This document shows positions 16,948-25,977 of a stretch of DNA of 64,000 nt, one piece after another (the first letter of the stretch is position 1; the number at the start of each line of letters is the position of its first letter). The position numbers and the translations under genes are program-made. The DNA lies in assembly GCA_021776735.1 (NCBI GenBank), contig JAJFFH010000027.1:558001-622000 (forward strand), written 5' to 3'. The stretch comes from Planctomycetota bacterium. Lineage in GTDB: Bacteria; Planctomycetota; PLA2. Under the pieces are notes generated by a model that was not told the origin of the DNA, searched no databases, and saw nothing but the letters and a program-made list of their open reading frames with translations.

Positions 16948-17916
16948 CTACCGCTCTTTGTGTTTTTCGGCGCCGGGTTTCGTATCCGTGTTGGGCGGAC
17001 GCAGGGCCTTGTCCGGAAGGGCCTCGTTCAGAAACAACGTTACGCGACCGTAGACCATGCCGGTCTTGTTGCGCGACTTCTTGTCCGTCGGGACGGCATT
17101 GTGGACCGAGAAGATTCGCGGCAGGACGAGGCCTGAGCGCTTGTCTTTCTTGTACGCACCGAAGTAGTAGACGAACTCGATTCGCTTCGGGGCATCGCGC
17201 CTGTACTGGACCGCCTTCTTGATCCGATTCGTTTTCGTATCGACGAACAGCACGAAGCGCGGCTCGCCTTGCGGGTGGACCTCCAGGGCGTGGTAGGTCT
17301 GCTTGCGGTCCGGAAAGATCCACTTCAACTCGAACGGTGTGTCTCTTTCGATGCGGACCGGCGCGGGGGCGGCGAACTTCACGGCCGTGCTCTCGGCGTC
17401 GAGACGGCTCGGGAGCATGAGCCGGAGCATACGTTCGAAATCCTTCCGCTCCTTGCGGATGGTTCGAACCGAGCCCCGATCTTCGCGGTTGCGGACGCGC
17501 AACCGACGGATCCCGTTCTTGCCGCGCTCCCAGTAGTGCCGTCCGATCACGCCGCGCTCCGAGCCCGAGCCGTCCGCACCGGCCGTGGTCTGCACGCGGA
17601 AGGCGTGATCCTGGCGCCACCAGTAGGTTCGCGCGACCACATGAGTGCCCTGATCGGGCGTGCTGGCCTGACCGCGAAAAGTCAACCGCACGTCGGTGAC
17701 TTCTTGGGCCGGCAGCGCACCCTGGCTCCGGATCGCGTTGTGTAGCAGCTTGCGCGCCTCGTTGGCCCGGCCCTTCGCCGGTTGCGTCGGCTCCGGCTCC
17801 GGTTCGGCGCGGGCGGCCACGGTGAACAGGGCGAGCGCGACCATGGCCCGTTGGAGCGGGACGCGCAGAATCCGGAGAGCGGAGAGCGTCGGGGGGGGCC
17901 GGTGGCGCGGCTTCAT
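16948..17916 (-). CDS. Exported protein of unknown function (LolA-like fold possible)
   Basis: 322 aa. A positively charged start (MKPRHRPPPT) and hydrophobic helix ending ALFTVAARAE suggest a Sec signal peptide. The mature part has a run of beta-strand-like stretches (VTDVRLTFRGQAST, RFVLFVDTKTNRIKKAVQY, RIEFVYYFGAYKKD) that recalls LolA/LolB-type or outer-membrane lipoprotein sorting folds, without a defining motif. TACAAT at 17924-17929 ends 7 nt before the ATG at 17916, which supports this start over an in-frame ATG at 17925. Confidence 0.72.
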   Translation of the reverse strand: MKPRHRPPPTLSALRILRVPLQRAMVALALFTVAARAEPEPEPTQPAKGRANEARKLLHNAIRSQGALPAQEVTDVRLTFRGQASTPDQGTHVVARTYWWRQDHAFRVQTTAGADGSGSERGVIGRHYWERGKNGIRRLRVRNREDRGSVRTIRKERKDFERMLRLMLPSRLDAESTAVKFAAPAPVRIERDTPFELKWIFPDRKQTYHALEVHPQGEPRFVLFVDTKTNRIKKAVQYRRDAPKRIEFVYYFGAYKKDKRSGLVLPRIFSVHNAVPTDKKSRNKTGMVYGRVTLFLNEALPDKALRPPNTDTKPGAEKHKER

Positions 17917-17923
17917 CGTCTCC

Positions 17924-17929
17924 ATTGTA
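17924..17929 (-). promoter_or_regulatory. Leaderless-type -10 (TACAAT)
   Basis: On the minus strand TACAAT is followed by 7 nt and the ATG at 17916. It faces the divergent M16 promoter 50 bp away. Confidence 0.5.
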
Positions 17930-17972
17930 GCGCGCCCCGTTGCCCGGAGTTTGGAGCGCGGCCGGCCCCTGT

Positions 17973-17978
17973 CATAAT
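17973..17978 (+). promoter_or_regulatory. Leaderless-type -10 (CATAAT) for the M16 gene
   Basis: CATAAT ends 7 nt before a TTG at 17986; TTGGAG at 17951-17956 lies 16 bp upstream as a possible -35. Confidence 0.5.
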
Positions 17979-17985
17979 CGGCGGC

Positions 17986-19335
17986 TTGCCGGACAGCGAT
18001 CCGCTCTTCACCTGCGAGGAACTCGAGGGTGGGCTGCGTCTGCACGTCCACCGCACCCGGGCGTTCAAGACCGTCACGGCGCAGATCGCACTGCACGCGC
18101 CGTTGGACGAGGGTACCGCGGCGCGCGCGGTCGTGCCCCGTGTTCTGGCGCGCGGGACGCGCACCCTCCCCGATCTGCGCTCGGTTCAGGTCGAGTTGGA
18201 CCGGCTCTTCGGAGCGGCGCTATCCGGCGATGCCCGCAAGTTCGGGGAACGGCACGTGCTCCATTTTCGGGCGAGCTGGGTTACGGATCGACTTGCGGGC
18301 ATGCCGCTCCTCGACCGCATGGCGGACTTTGTCGGCGAGTACCTGTTTGAGCCGGCCGTGGACGACGACGGGACGCCGCTGAGGACGCGCGACATCGAGC
18401 AGGAGCGAAAGATGCTCGCGGACGAGGCGGCCGCCATCATCGACGACAAGGGTCGGTACGCGCGCTTCCGGCTCATCGAGACCATGTGCTCCTCGGAAGC
18501 CTATGCACGGCCGGCGATCGGCCGACGGGCGGAAATCGAGGCGCTCACGGTCGGCGACGTGCGTGACGCCTGGCAAGAGCTCGTCGAGCAAGCGCCGATG
18601 GATCTGTTCTTGGTGGGCGACGTGGAGATGGCCAGCGCGCGGAGATTCGCCCAGCGTTTCTGGCGTGCCGGAAACCGTCGTCCCGCCGATCCCGGTCCGA
18701 CGTTCGCGGGAGCGGTTCCGGGAGACGGCGCCCGAACGGTACGCGAACACGCCCGCGTCGGCCAGGCCAAGCTCGACATGGGCTTTCGAACGTCGATCCG
18801 GCTCGGGGATCCCCGCGCGCCGGCGCTTGCCGTCTTCAATGCGCTGTTCGGCGGCACCCCCGTTGGCAAACTTTTTAAGATCGTGCGCGAACGCGAATCG
18901 CTCTGCTATTCCATCTCGAGCGTGGTCGAACGAACCAAGGGTCTCGTGTTTGTGCACGCCGGAATCGATGAGACTGACTTTACCCGCGCCCATACGCTGA
19001 TCCTGGAGCAACTCGACGCGCTGCGCGCCGGCGAAGTCGCCGAGACCGAAATGGAACTCGCGCGAGAGATGATCCTGACCGGTCTGCGCACCGCGCGCGA
19101 CGCGCCGGGACTGCTGATCGGCTTCGCTCTCGAACGGACGCTGAACGGGGTAGCCCCCGATCTCGAGCGCCTCGCGACCGCGATTGCCGCCGTCACTATC
19201 GACGACGTTGCGGAGGCGGCGCGCACGGTGCAACTCGACACGGTCTTTCTTCTGGCCGAGGAGGAAGCCCCGACCGCGAGCTCCGCCGGAAACGACACTT
19301 CCAACGAGGCCTCTGACGCGAAGGGCCGCGCGTGA
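17986..19335 (+). CDS. M16 peptidase-like protein, non-catalytic partner (YmfF-like)
   Basis: 449 aa, M16 fold, but the zinc motif HxxEH is absent: the region that should hold it reads LARGTRTLPDLRSVQ. Such a protein paired with an active partner resembles the YmfF/YmfH pair of Bacillus. C-terminal features include GGTPVGKLFKIVRERESLCYSISS, the R/Y substrate-binding element of the second M16 half. A TTG start is inferred from the -10 spacing and the lack of other starts. It overlaps the next gene by 4 nt (GTGA), so the two are co-translated. Confidence 0.85.
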   Translation: MPDSDPLFTCEELEGGLRLHVHRTRAFKTVTAQIALHAPLDEGTAARAVVPRVLARGTRTLPDLRSVQVELDRLFGAALSGDARKFGERHVLHFRASWVTDRLAGMPLLDRMADFVGEYLFEPAVDDDGTPLRTRDIEQERKMLADEAAAIIDDKGRYARFRLIETMCSSEAYARPAIGRRAEIEALTVGDVRDAWQELVEQAPMDLFLVGDVEMASARRFAQRFWRAGNRRPADPGPTFAGAVPGDGARTVREHARVGQAKLDMGFRTSIRLGDPRAPALAVFNALFGGTPVGKLFKIVRERESLCYSISSVVERTKGLVFVHAGIDETDFTRAHTLILEQLDALRAGEVAETEMELAREMILTGLRTARDAPGLLIGFALERTLNGVAPDLERLATAIAAVTIDDVAEAARTVQLDTVFLLAEEEAPTASSAGNDTSNEASDAKGRA

Positions 19336-20630
19336 ACCGCAGCGTCCTGCTCGACCCGGCGCTGGACGAGGAGATCCACCGGTGCGAGTTCGCATCGGGA
19401 CTGACCGCGTACGTCGTGCGCAAGCCCGGGTTTACGAAGTCCTACGCCGCGCTCGCCGCACCGTACGGCTCCATCGACACGACGCTGCGCCGGGGCGGAG
19501 AGACAGCGACGCTCCTCCCCGACGGCGTGGCCCATTTTCTTGAGCACAAGGTCTTCGAAACCAAGGACGGCGATGCCTTCGATCTCTTCGCCGCGCGCGG
19601 CGCATCCGCCAACGCGTACACGTCGTTTTCGTCTACGCGCTACCTCTTCGGATCGAGCCGCGACTACGCCGGCAACCTGCGTCTTCTGCTCGACACGGTG
19701 TTCGACCTCTTCGTGACCGACGAGAACGTCGAGAAGGAAAAGGGCATCATCGGCCAGGAAATCGCGATGTACGACGACGACCCGGACTGGCGGCTCTACT
19801 TCGGCGGGCTGACGGCGCTGTACGCGCACCATCCGGTTCGGATCGACATCGCCGGCACGGCCGCAACGATCGCCGGCATCGGGCCCGATCTCCTGCGCTC
19901 GATTCACGCCGCGTATTACCATCCGCGCCGGATGGTCCTTGCCGCGGTCTCGCCCGACCCGGTCGAGGCGACGTTCGACACCATTGAACAGAGCCTTGGC
20001 GGGCGCTCATTCGGAGAACCGGCCGAACGCGAGATCGACGTGGACGAACCCCGCGCCGCCGCGCAGGCCGAGGCGCGGATGGAGCTTCCCGTGGCGCGCC
20101 CGCGACTCCTGCTCGGGTTCAAGGACGTGCCGCCCAAGGCCGGTGGACGTGTTCAGCTGCGCCAGGAGCTGGCGACCGCGGTGGCACTCGACTGCCTCTT
20201 CGGCAACTCCGGATCGATTTTTCTGCCGCTGTACGAAGAGGGCCTCGTGGACGAACACTTTTCATGCAGTTACGAGGCGGATCGGACCTACGCGTTCGGC
20301 ATGATCGGCGGCGAAACCGACGACCCCGACCGGCTCCGCGGGCGCCTGGAAGGAGATCTCGACTGCGCCGCGCGAGACGGCATTTCCGCGGACGACGTCG
20401 AGCGGGTGCGCAACAAGGAAGTGGGGGTGTACGCGCGGGCGTTCAACGCGCCCGAGGCGATCGCGAACCTGCTCGTCCAGCACCACCTGCGCGGTACAAC
20501 CGTGATCGACTATCGCGAAGAACTCTTCGCCCTCGAGGCCGAGGCGGTGAATGCGCGCTTGCGCGAGCTTCTGCAGCCCGCGAGCCGAGCCTGCGTGATC
20601 GCCACACCGCGCTCCGGCGCGGCCTCCTGA
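19332..20630 (+). CDS. M16 zinc metallopeptidase, catalytic partner (YmfH-like)
   Basis: 432 aa, starting at GTG. The inverted zinc motif HFLEH is intact and EKGIIGQEIAMYDD gives the downstream glutamate. KDGDAFDLFAARGASANAYTS is the conserved substrate-channel region. With the preceding non-catalytic gene it likely forms a heterodimeric peptide-degrading enzyme. The substrate is unknown. Confidence 0.9.
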   Translation: MNRSVLLDPALDEEIHRCEFASGLTAYVVRKPGFTKSYAALAAPYGSIDTTLRRGGETATLLPDGVAHFLEHKVFETKDGDAFDLFAARGASANAYTSFSSTRYLFGSSRDYAGNLRLLLDTVFDLFVTDENVEKEKGIIGQEIAMYDDDPDWRLYFGGLTALYAHHPVRIDIAGTAATIAGIGPDLLRSIHAAYYHPRRMVLAAVSPDPVEATFDTIEQSLGGRSFGEPAEREIDVDEPRAAAQAEARMELPVARPRLLLGFKDVPPKAGGRVQLRQELATAVALDCLFGNSGSIFLPLYEEGLVDEHFSCSYEADRTYAFGMIGGETDDPDRLRGRLEGDLDCAARDGISADDVERVRNKEVGVYARAFNAPEAIANLLVQHHLRGTTVIDYREELFALEAEAVNARLRELLQPASRACVIATPRSGAAS

Positions 20631-20714
20631 GCCGAGCGACGCAGGGCACCTACCGGGCGTCGGACGCGCCAACTCGTGCGATCCGCAACTGGAATCGAAT
20701 TCGGGCGGAGGATC

Positions 20715-21611
20715 CTACGGATCGTCGGAGGCGAGCGCGGCCCGAAAGATGGCGAGGATTTCCGAGGCATCGCCGTCCGTGTGCTGTAGTTCGAATCGCT
20801 TTAGCCATGTGCGTTGCCGCCGCGACAACCGCACGGTGTTGCTGATGATTCGGCGCCGCGCTTCCGTCATGTCGTAGCGCCCCTCGAGGCACCCGAGGAT
20901 CTCCTTGTAGCCGACCGCCTGGGAGGCCGTGCGGCCCAGGGTCAGTCCACGCACCTCGTCGACGAGTCCGCGCGCAAACATGTCGTCCACGCGCTTCTCG
21001 ATGCGGGCTCGCAGCTCCTCTCGCGGACGGTCGATCGCCACGATGACGGCGCGGTACCGGTCCTTGCCGCCGAACTGTTGTTGCTGCTCCGAGAGCGGGC
21101 GGCCCGTCGTCGCGTAGACCTCCAGCGCCCGCACGATGCGTCTCCGGTCGTTGGGATGCACGCGTGCCGCCGACGCGGGATCGATGGCATCGAGGCGAGC
21201 GAACAGCTTGTCGAGCGGCTCGTTCTCCAGCCGGGCGCGCAACTCGGGGTCGCGCGGCGCGCCTTCAAACACCCCCTTGAGCAGGCCCATCAGGTAGAGC
21301 CCGGTGCCACCGACGACGAGCGGAACGCGGGCGCGGGAGCGGATGGCCCTGATCGCCGCGTCGGCCCGGTCGAGGTACTGGCGCAGGTCGAAGTCCTCGT
21401 CGGGATCGAGCAGGTCGATGAGGTGGTGGGGGATGCCGCGCGTGTCTTTCGGCTTGTCCGTTCCGATGTCCATGCCGCGGTACAAGAGCATCGAATCGAG
21501 CGAGATGATCTCCGCGTGCAGGACGGGTGCGATCTCCAGCGCCACGCTCGACTTGCCGCTGGCCGTTGTCCCGAGCAGCACGAGCAGGGGCGGCGCGGCC
21601 ACGGAAGACAT
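20715..21611 (-). CDS. miaA: tRNA dimethylallyltransferase
   Basis: Prenylates A37 of tRNAs reading UNN codons. 298 aa. P-loop GTTASGKSS, DSMLLYRGMDIGTDKP, the HHLIDLLDP element, GGTGLY, DRRRIVRALEVY and a C-terminal RRQRTWLKRFE. The last 20 residues contain the 12-bp word read as HTDGDA. It is divergent from nadD with only 25 bp between start codons. Confidence 0.96.
   Translation of the reverse strand: MSSVAAPPLLVLLGTTASGKSSVALEIAPVLHAEIISLDSMLLYRGMDIGTDKPKDTRGIPHHLIDLLDPDEDFDLRQYLDRADAAIRAIRSRARVPLVVGGTGLYLMGLLKGVFEGAPRDPELRARLENEPLDKLFARLDAIDPASAARVHPNDRRRIVRALEVYATTGRPLSEQQQQFGGKDRYRAVIVAIDRPREELRARIEKRVDDMFARGLVDEVRGLTLGRTASQAVGYKEILGCLEGRYDMTEARRRIISNTVRLSRRQRTWLKRFELQHTDGDASEILAIFRAALASDDP
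20769..20780 (+). repeat. Dispersed 12-bp word, copy 5 (in the miaA C-terminal tail)
   Basis: Exact copy preceded by CCGAGGC as in copy 1. It encodes residues after the conserved MiaA core. Confidence 0.75.
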
Positions 21612-21636
21612 GGGAGGCCACGGTACCGTACCGTCG
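21612..21636. promoter_or_regulatory. 25-bp divergent promoter region miaA/nadD
   Basis: On the plus strand TACCGT (21624-21629) ends 7 nt before the nadD ATG. On the minus strand a TACCGT ends 8 nt before the miaA ATG. The two overlap in the symmetrical GGTACCGTACC, so only one polymerase could bind at a time. Confidence 0.45.
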
Positions 21637-22233
21637 ATGCGTTACGGCCTGTACGGAGGGTCTTTCGACCCCATCCACAACGGTCACGTCGCGGCGGCCC
21701 GGGCCGTGCGGAACGCCCGCGGCCTTGAGCGGGTGTTCTTGGTGCCGGCTGCGGCGCCTCCTCACAAGGACGGGGGCTGTATCGCGCCGTTCTCGGCCCG
21801 CGTCTCCATGGCCAGACTCGCCGTCGCGCCGCACCGCGGTCTTGATGTCCTCGATCTGGAGGGCCGGATGCCGGGGCCGTCCTACACCCTGCGTACCGTC
21901 CAGCGCATGCGCCTCGCCCTGCCCGGCGATCGACCGGATCTGCTCGTTGGGGCCGACATGCTGGCGGATCTGCCGAATTGGTACCGGGCCCACGAACTGG
22001 TCGATCTCGTCACGATTGTCGCCTTTTCCCGTCCCGGCGTGGACCCTGGGCCAGCCCAAGCCGCGTTCGAGCGGTGTTTCGGCTCCGGCCGCTTTTCCTG
22101 GGTCGAGATCCCCGCCGTGGAGGCCTCGTCAAGCGGGATCCGGCGGCGGCTCGCGGGTGACGAGCCGGTGACGGAACTCCTTTCTGGGCAAGTTTTTACA
22201 TTCATCCGAAGGAATCGGCTCTATCGGGGTTGA
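21637..22233 (+). CDS. nadD: Nicotinate-nucleotide adenylyltransferase
   Basis: Joins NaMN and ATP to NaAD in NAD synthesis. 198 aa. Family start YGGSFDPIHNGH (HxGH nucleotide site), PPHKDGG, GADMLADLPNWYR, and the terminal signature SSSGIRRRLA. The frame could extend into miaA, but the motif-bearing start at 21637 has a -10 at leaderless spacing. Confidence 0.95.
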   Translation: MRYGLYGGSFDPIHNGHVAAARAVRNARGLERVFLVPAAAPPHKDGGCIAPFSARVSMARLAVAPHRGLDVLDLEGRMPGPSYTLRTVQRMRLALPGDRPDLLVGADMLADLPNWYRAHELVDLVTIVAFSRPGVDPGPAQAAFERCFGSGRFSWVEIPAVEASSSGIRRRLAGDEPVTELLSGQVFTFIRRNRLYRG

Positions 22234-22259
22234 CCCGCGCCCCGAAAACCGGGTACAAC
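22230..22259 (+). promoter_or_regulatory. Sigma-70-type promoter for the small lipoprotein gene
   Basis: TTGACC (22230-22235), 18 bp, TACAAC (22254-22259). The -35 overlaps the nadD stop codon. The transcript would have a leader of about 50 nt with GGAGGG before the ATG. Confidence 0.6.
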
Positions 22260-22315
22260 TTCGCCCTCGTGGGCAGTGTGTCCGCGGGCAAAAAGATCCT
22301 GGAGGGCATCCTTCG

Positions 22316-22588
22316 ATGCGCAAGTACATCGTGATTTCGGCACTGACGCTTCTCTTCTGCGTCGGCGGCTGTCGCAGCGTCAACAACGCCGCTTGGAAAG
22401 TGCCGAAGTGGGTGGACGGCAAGGTGCTGAACACCTACACGGGCAACGGCCATTACGACGGCAAGAAGCGCTGGGATAACTTCACGCGCAACTACCAGAA
22501 GATCTGGAACTTCGTCGACATCTACTTCTTCAACTACGACATCCGCGATCCGTACCTCGGCACGCCGTTCTTCGGCGACCCGAACTAG
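22316..22588 (+). CDS. Small lipoprotein of unknown function
   Basis: 90 aa. Signal peptide MRKYIVISALTLLFCVGGC with the lipobox VGGC; mature part SVNNAAWKVPKWVDGKV and aromatic-rich sequence (WNFVDIYFFNYDIRDPYLG). Codons are less GC-rich than in neighbours and a good Shine-Dalgarno is present, which suggests high expression. It has its own promoter and a strong terminator. I do not recognise the family. Confidence 0.8.
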   Translation: MRKYIVISALTLLFCVGGCRSVNNAAWKVPKWVDGKVLNTYTGNGHYDGKKRWDNFTRNYQKIWNFVDIYFFNYDIRDPYLGTPFFGDPN

Positions 22589-22684
22589 TCACGGAACCGG
22601 CCGTCTAAGCACCAGCCGCCAGCCGGGCTGGCCGTCGGTCGCGCCGGCGATTCGTTAACGTCGGCTGATGAACGAAGAACAACT

Positions 22685-22719
22685 CGGGAGGCTTCGGAAC
22701 CCGGAGCCTCCCGTATTTT
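22685..22719 (+). terminator. Intrinsic terminator
   Basis: CGGGAGGCT pairs perfectly with AGCCTCCCG across an 11-nt loop, followed by TATTTT. It lies about 100 bp after the lipoprotein stop and before mqnA. Confidence 0.7.
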
Positions 22720-22762
22720 CGTCGATGCTTCGGGCGAGGCATTCTCACCCGCCCCCCCTTCC

Positions 22763-23470
22763 GTGCTCACCTACGGAGCGGTCTCGTACCTCAACGCGCG
22801 CCCCTTGGTCGAGGGGCTTGCACCCTTGGTACTCGATACCCCCGCGCGCCTCGTCGAGGCGTACGCGGACGGCGGGATTGATGTCGCCCTCCTTCCGGTT
22901 GCGGCCGCGCAGGCCGCTGGACTAGCGCGCGTCGGATCGCTCGGTGTCGCGGCGGACGGGGCGGTCGATAGCGTGCTGCTGTTCTTGCGCTGTACCGCCC
23001 GAGAGGTCAAGACGCTGGCACTCGATCCCGCCTCGCGCACATCGCGCCTGCTCGCCCAGATCGTCCTTCGCGAGGTCTACGGTCGCGAGTTGCGCGTGCT
23101 CGATCCGTCTGATGCGGCCGCCGAAACCCGCTCGGCTGACGCCGAACTCGTGATCGGTGACGCCGCGCTTGTCCGGCGGGCGACCGGAGAGGCGCACCTC
23201 GATCTCGCCGAGGAGTGGACCCGTTTCACGGGGCTGCCGTTCGTTTTCGCGGCGTGGTATGGCGAGTCGCGTGCGGAGCCGCAACTCGAAGAGGCGTACG
23301 CACGGGGACGAAAACGGTTCTCCGACTATGCCCGCAACGCCGGTCTCGGACTTGCGCCAGACGAGCTTGAGCGCTACCTGCGCGAGCGGATCCGCTTCCG
23401 CATCGGGCCGCGCGAGGAGGAGGGTTTGGCCCGGTTTCATGCGTCCTGCCGGTCCTTGGGGCTCCTGTAG
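22763..23470 (+). CDS. mqnA: Chorismate dehydratase MqnA (futalosine pathway)
   Basis: First enzyme of the futalosine route to menaquinone, converting chorismate to 3-enolpyruvylbenzoate. 235 aa, starting at GTG. Family start YGAVSYLNARPL, then GGIDVALLPVAAA and the periplasmic-binding-protein-like fold with a late GLPFVFAAWYG. MqnB, C and D genes are not in the window. Its stop codon TAG is the first half of the serS -10. Confidence 0.93.
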   Translation: MLTYGAVSYLNARPLVEGLAPLVLDTPARLVEAYADGGIDVALLPVAAAQAAGLARVGSLGVAADGAVDSVLLFLRCTAREVKTLALDPASRTSRLLAQIVLREVYGRELRVLDPSDAAAETRSADAELVIGDAALVRRATGEAHLDLAEEWTRFTGLPFVFAAWYGESRAEPQLEEAYARGRKRFSDYARNAGLGLAPDELERYLRERIRFRIGPREEEGLARFHASCRSLGLL

Positions 23471-23473
23471 AAT
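23468..23473 (+). promoter_or_regulatory. Leaderless-type -10 (TAGAAT) for serS
   Basis: TAGAAT ends 6 nt before the ATG at 23480 and contains the mqnA stop codon. Closest match to the consensus among the leaderless candidates. Confidence 0.55.
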
Positions 23474-23479
23474 CCGCCC

Positions 23480-24754
23480 ATGCTGGAGCCCCGCTTTGTG
23501 CGCGAGAACCCCGATGCCGTTCGCGCGATGCTTTCACGGCGCGGCACCAAGGTCGATCTCGACCGTTTTCTCGCCCTGGACACCGAGTTGCGCGAGATCC
23601 AGCGTCGCCGCGACGACACCCGCGCCGAGCAAAAGCAGCTCGCCAAGCAGGTGCCCTCGCTGGAAGGCGACGAGAGATCCGCCGCGATGGCCAAGAGCAA
23701 GGAGCTGGGCCAGTCGATCAAGCCCATGGGCAAGCGGATCCAGGAGTTGGAAGCCGAATTCAAGACGCTCCACTTGGCCATTCCGAACATGCTCGACGAC
23801 GAGGTGCCGCCGGGCCTCGCCGAGAGCGACAACGTCGAGTTGCGGACCTGGGGCGACAAGCCGTCGTTTGATTTCGACATCCGCGATCACCTCGATCTTT
23901 GCGAGGGTCTCGACCTGCTCGACATGAAGCGCGCCGCCCGGGTTGCAGGCAGCCGCACGTACTTTCTGCGTGGCGACCTCGTCCTGCTGGAACTCGCCGT
24001 CCTGCGCTACGCGCTCGACCTCATCGCGTCGCGCGGCTACCTCCCGCTCGCCCCGCCGTTCATCGTCAATCGCTCCGCGATGGAGGGTACCGGCTACCTG
24101 CCCTTCGGCGCGGATCAGGCCTACGAGTGCGCGCGCGACGACGGGTTCCTGATCGGCACGTCCGAGGTTCCGATCACGAGCCTGCACGGCGGCGAGCTCT
24201 TGTCGGAAGACGACCTGCCGCGGCGCTACGCCGGCTACTCCGCCTGTTTTCGGCGCGAAGCCGGCGCCGCCGGCAAAGACACCCGCGGTTTGTACCGGGT
24301 GCACCAGTTCATGAAGGTCGAGCAGGTCGTGTTTTGCCACAACGACGAGCGCGAGAGCCGCCAACTGCACGAGGAGATCCTCGCGAACGCCGAGGACGTC
24401 TTGCAGGGACTGCGCCTGCCGTACCGCGTCATCGCGCTGTGCGGCGGCGACATCGGTCGCTCTTCCGCGTTCACCTACGACATCGAAACGTGGATGCCCG
24501 GCCGCGACAACTACGGCGAGACCCACTCCGCGAGCCGCTACTACGAATACCAGGCACGGCGGCTCGGCATCCGCTATCGACCCAAGGGCGGCGGCAAGCC
24601 GCTCATCTGCCACACGCTGAACAACACCGTCGTCGCCTCGCCGCGCATCCTCGTCGCGATCCTGGAGAACAACCAGCGCGCGGACGGGTCGGTGCAGGTC
24701 CCGGAGGTTCTCGTGCCGTTCATGGGCAAGGAAGTTCTTGCCCGCGCCAAATAG
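23480..24754 (+). CDS. serS: Seryl-tRNA synthetase
   Basis: 424 aa, class II synthetase. N-terminal coiled-coil arm (residues about 25-100, Lys/Glu-rich) that grips the long variable arm of tRNA-Ser. Motif 2: FRREAGAAGKDTRGLYRVHQF. Motif 3: NTVVASPRILVAILENNQ. The gene follows mqnA with 9 bp between. Confidence 0.97.
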   Translation: MLEPRFVRENPDAVRAMLSRRGTKVDLDRFLALDTELREIQRRRDDTRAEQKQLAKQVPSLEGDERSAAMAKSKELGQSIKPMGKRIQELEAEFKTLHLAIPNMLDDEVPPGLAESDNVELRTWGDKPSFDFDIRDHLDLCEGLDLLDMKRAARVAGSRTYFLRGDLVLLELAVLRYALDLIASRGYLPLAPPFIVNRSAMEGTGYLPFGADQAYECARDDGFLIGTSEVPITSLHGGELLSEDDLPRRYAGYSACFRREAGAAGKDTRGLYRVHQFMKVEQVVFCHNDERESRQLHEEILANAEDVLQGLRLPYRVIALCGGDIGRSSAFTYDIETWMPGRDNYGETHSASRYYEYQARRLGIRYRPKGGGKPLICHTLNNTVVASPRILVAILENNQRADGSVQVPEVLVPFMGKEVLARAK

Positions 24755-24784
24755 CAACGGGCGTCAGGAACGGACGGATGTCCT

Positions 24785-24826
24785 CGGCTACGTGCCGGTC
24801 AGCCGCGGCTACGTTCCGGTCAGGCG
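24785..24826 (-). repeat. Tandem duplication of the FemAB-like gene end including its stop codon
   Basis: Two 21-bp units (24785-24805 and 24806-24826), 19 of 21 bases identical. Each contains the minus-strand codons LTGT and a TAG stop; the working stop is in the second (24809-24811). Each unit has CGGCT and AGCCG at its ends and could fold. Confidence 0.75.
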
Positions 24827-25882
24827 GTGGACGGGGAGCAGGAGCTTTCGCACGAGGCCGGATCGGGCCTTCCTATAACGCGGTAGGTGCCAGATGAACG
24901 TGCCGCGATACGAGGCCTTGTAGCGCCACACGCCGTAGTTGGGATGGCCCTCGCGCGGGGCAGGCCCCGGCGAACCGCCCAGGTCGTAGTACGCGTGGCC
25001 CTCGTCTCGCAACCTGCCCATGATCCGATAGTGGAGCGCGCGCGCCGCGGGCGGGTGTGCGCCGTCCAGATTCGTGAGCGCCCGCACCGCCAGCATGTAG
25101 GTCGGTACGCCCAAGACATCGGTCACCGTCATGTCGGCCACGACGTCGCCGTAGCGCGCCACGTAGAGTCGCGCGTGGCCTGCCTCCAGGAGGGGCCGCA
25201 GACCGTCCACGATGTGCCCGCGGGGAAGCGAGTCCAACTCCTTGCGTGCCGTCATCGCTTCATAGGCCGCAAAAAACTCATCGAGGCGGGCCGGCGTGGA
25301 GTCCTCTTCGACAACGACGTCCGCCCGCAGCGCACGGCGGATCTGTGTACGGTTGTTTTTATTGAACGAGGCGAGCAGCTCTTCGTCCGAACGTTGGATG
25401 TCGATCAGGAAAGTTCCGTCTTCGCCCGGGAGCGCCTGATAGCCCGCCGCCGCAATCGCGGCCTCGACGGCGTGGCCCGCCGCGAATGCCGCGGCGGGAC
25501 CGTCCGCGGGCAGGTGGAGGCGAAAGTCGATCTCCAACACGCCCAGGTCCTGACAGAACCGGTCGAGCCCCGCCAGCAGGGCGCCCGTGTGCTTCCGCGC
25601 GCGCGCCGGATCCAGCATGAGGCACGGGATCCTCGCGAACGACCACGGTGTAGCAGGAATCCGACGCACGTTCACGACGAGACCGGCTACGAGTTGGTCG
25701 TTTTCGTACAGGCCAAGCCGGTGCATGCGCCAACCGGCGGCCTCCTCCCACATCGCGTGCACGCATTCCGCCGTGAGCGAATTCGCCAACAGGCCCTTCC
25801 AAGCCGCGCTTTTCCCCGACGGCACCTCGCGGACGACAGGGTCCGATTGGATCGCCGGGGCCTGAACAGAACTGGTCCGCAT
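24809..25882 (-). CDS. FemAB/GNAT-fold acyltransferase-like protein
   Basis: 357 aa. Two tandem GNAT-like halves are suggested: the first around YENDQLVAGLVVNVRRIP, the second around RLYVARYGDVVADMTVTD, with FNKNNRTQIRRALRADVVVEE and the late GGSPGPAPREGHPNYGVWRYKASY typical of FemAB/BioF2-like peptidyl or aminoacyl transferases. These add amino acids to peptidoglycan precursors or modify other polymers; the substrate is unknown. The start at 25882 is preferred because TACACA ends 7 nt before it; an in-frame ATG at 25936 is the alternative. Confidence 0.8.
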   Translation of the reverse strand: MRTSSVQAPAIQSDPVVREVPSGKSAAWKGLLANSLTAECVHAMWEEAAGWRMHRLGLYENDQLVAGLVVNVRRIPATPWSFARIPCLMLDPARARKHTGALLAGLDRFCQDLGVLEIDFRLHLPADGPAAAFAAGHAVEAAIAAAGYQALPGEDGTFLIDIQRSDEELLASFNKNNRTQIRRALRADVVVEEDSTPARLDEFFAAYEAMTARKELDSLPRGHIVDGLRPLLEAGHARLYVARYGDVVADMTVTDVLGVPTYMLAVRALTNLDGAHPPAARALHYRIMGRLRDEGHAYYDLGGSPGPAPREGHPNYGVWRYKASYRGTFIWHLPRYRKARSGLVRKLLLPVHRLTGT

Positions 25883-25977
25883 GCCCGGCTGTGTACAAAG
25901 CTCGTGCCGTGCCGTTTCGTTTGAAAGTCTGGACATCCACGGCGGCGGGCGGCCCGTGGCGGACTCGCTAACCCGGG

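Noticed and set aside
14324-17620. Long minus-strand frame antisense to mutL
   Set aside because: MutL motifs are unmistakable on the plus strand; the antisense product has no family features.
19565-19576. 11/12 match to the dispersed word in the second M16 gene
   Set aside because: It codes the KDGDAF segment that is conserved in the family, so protein constraint explains it.
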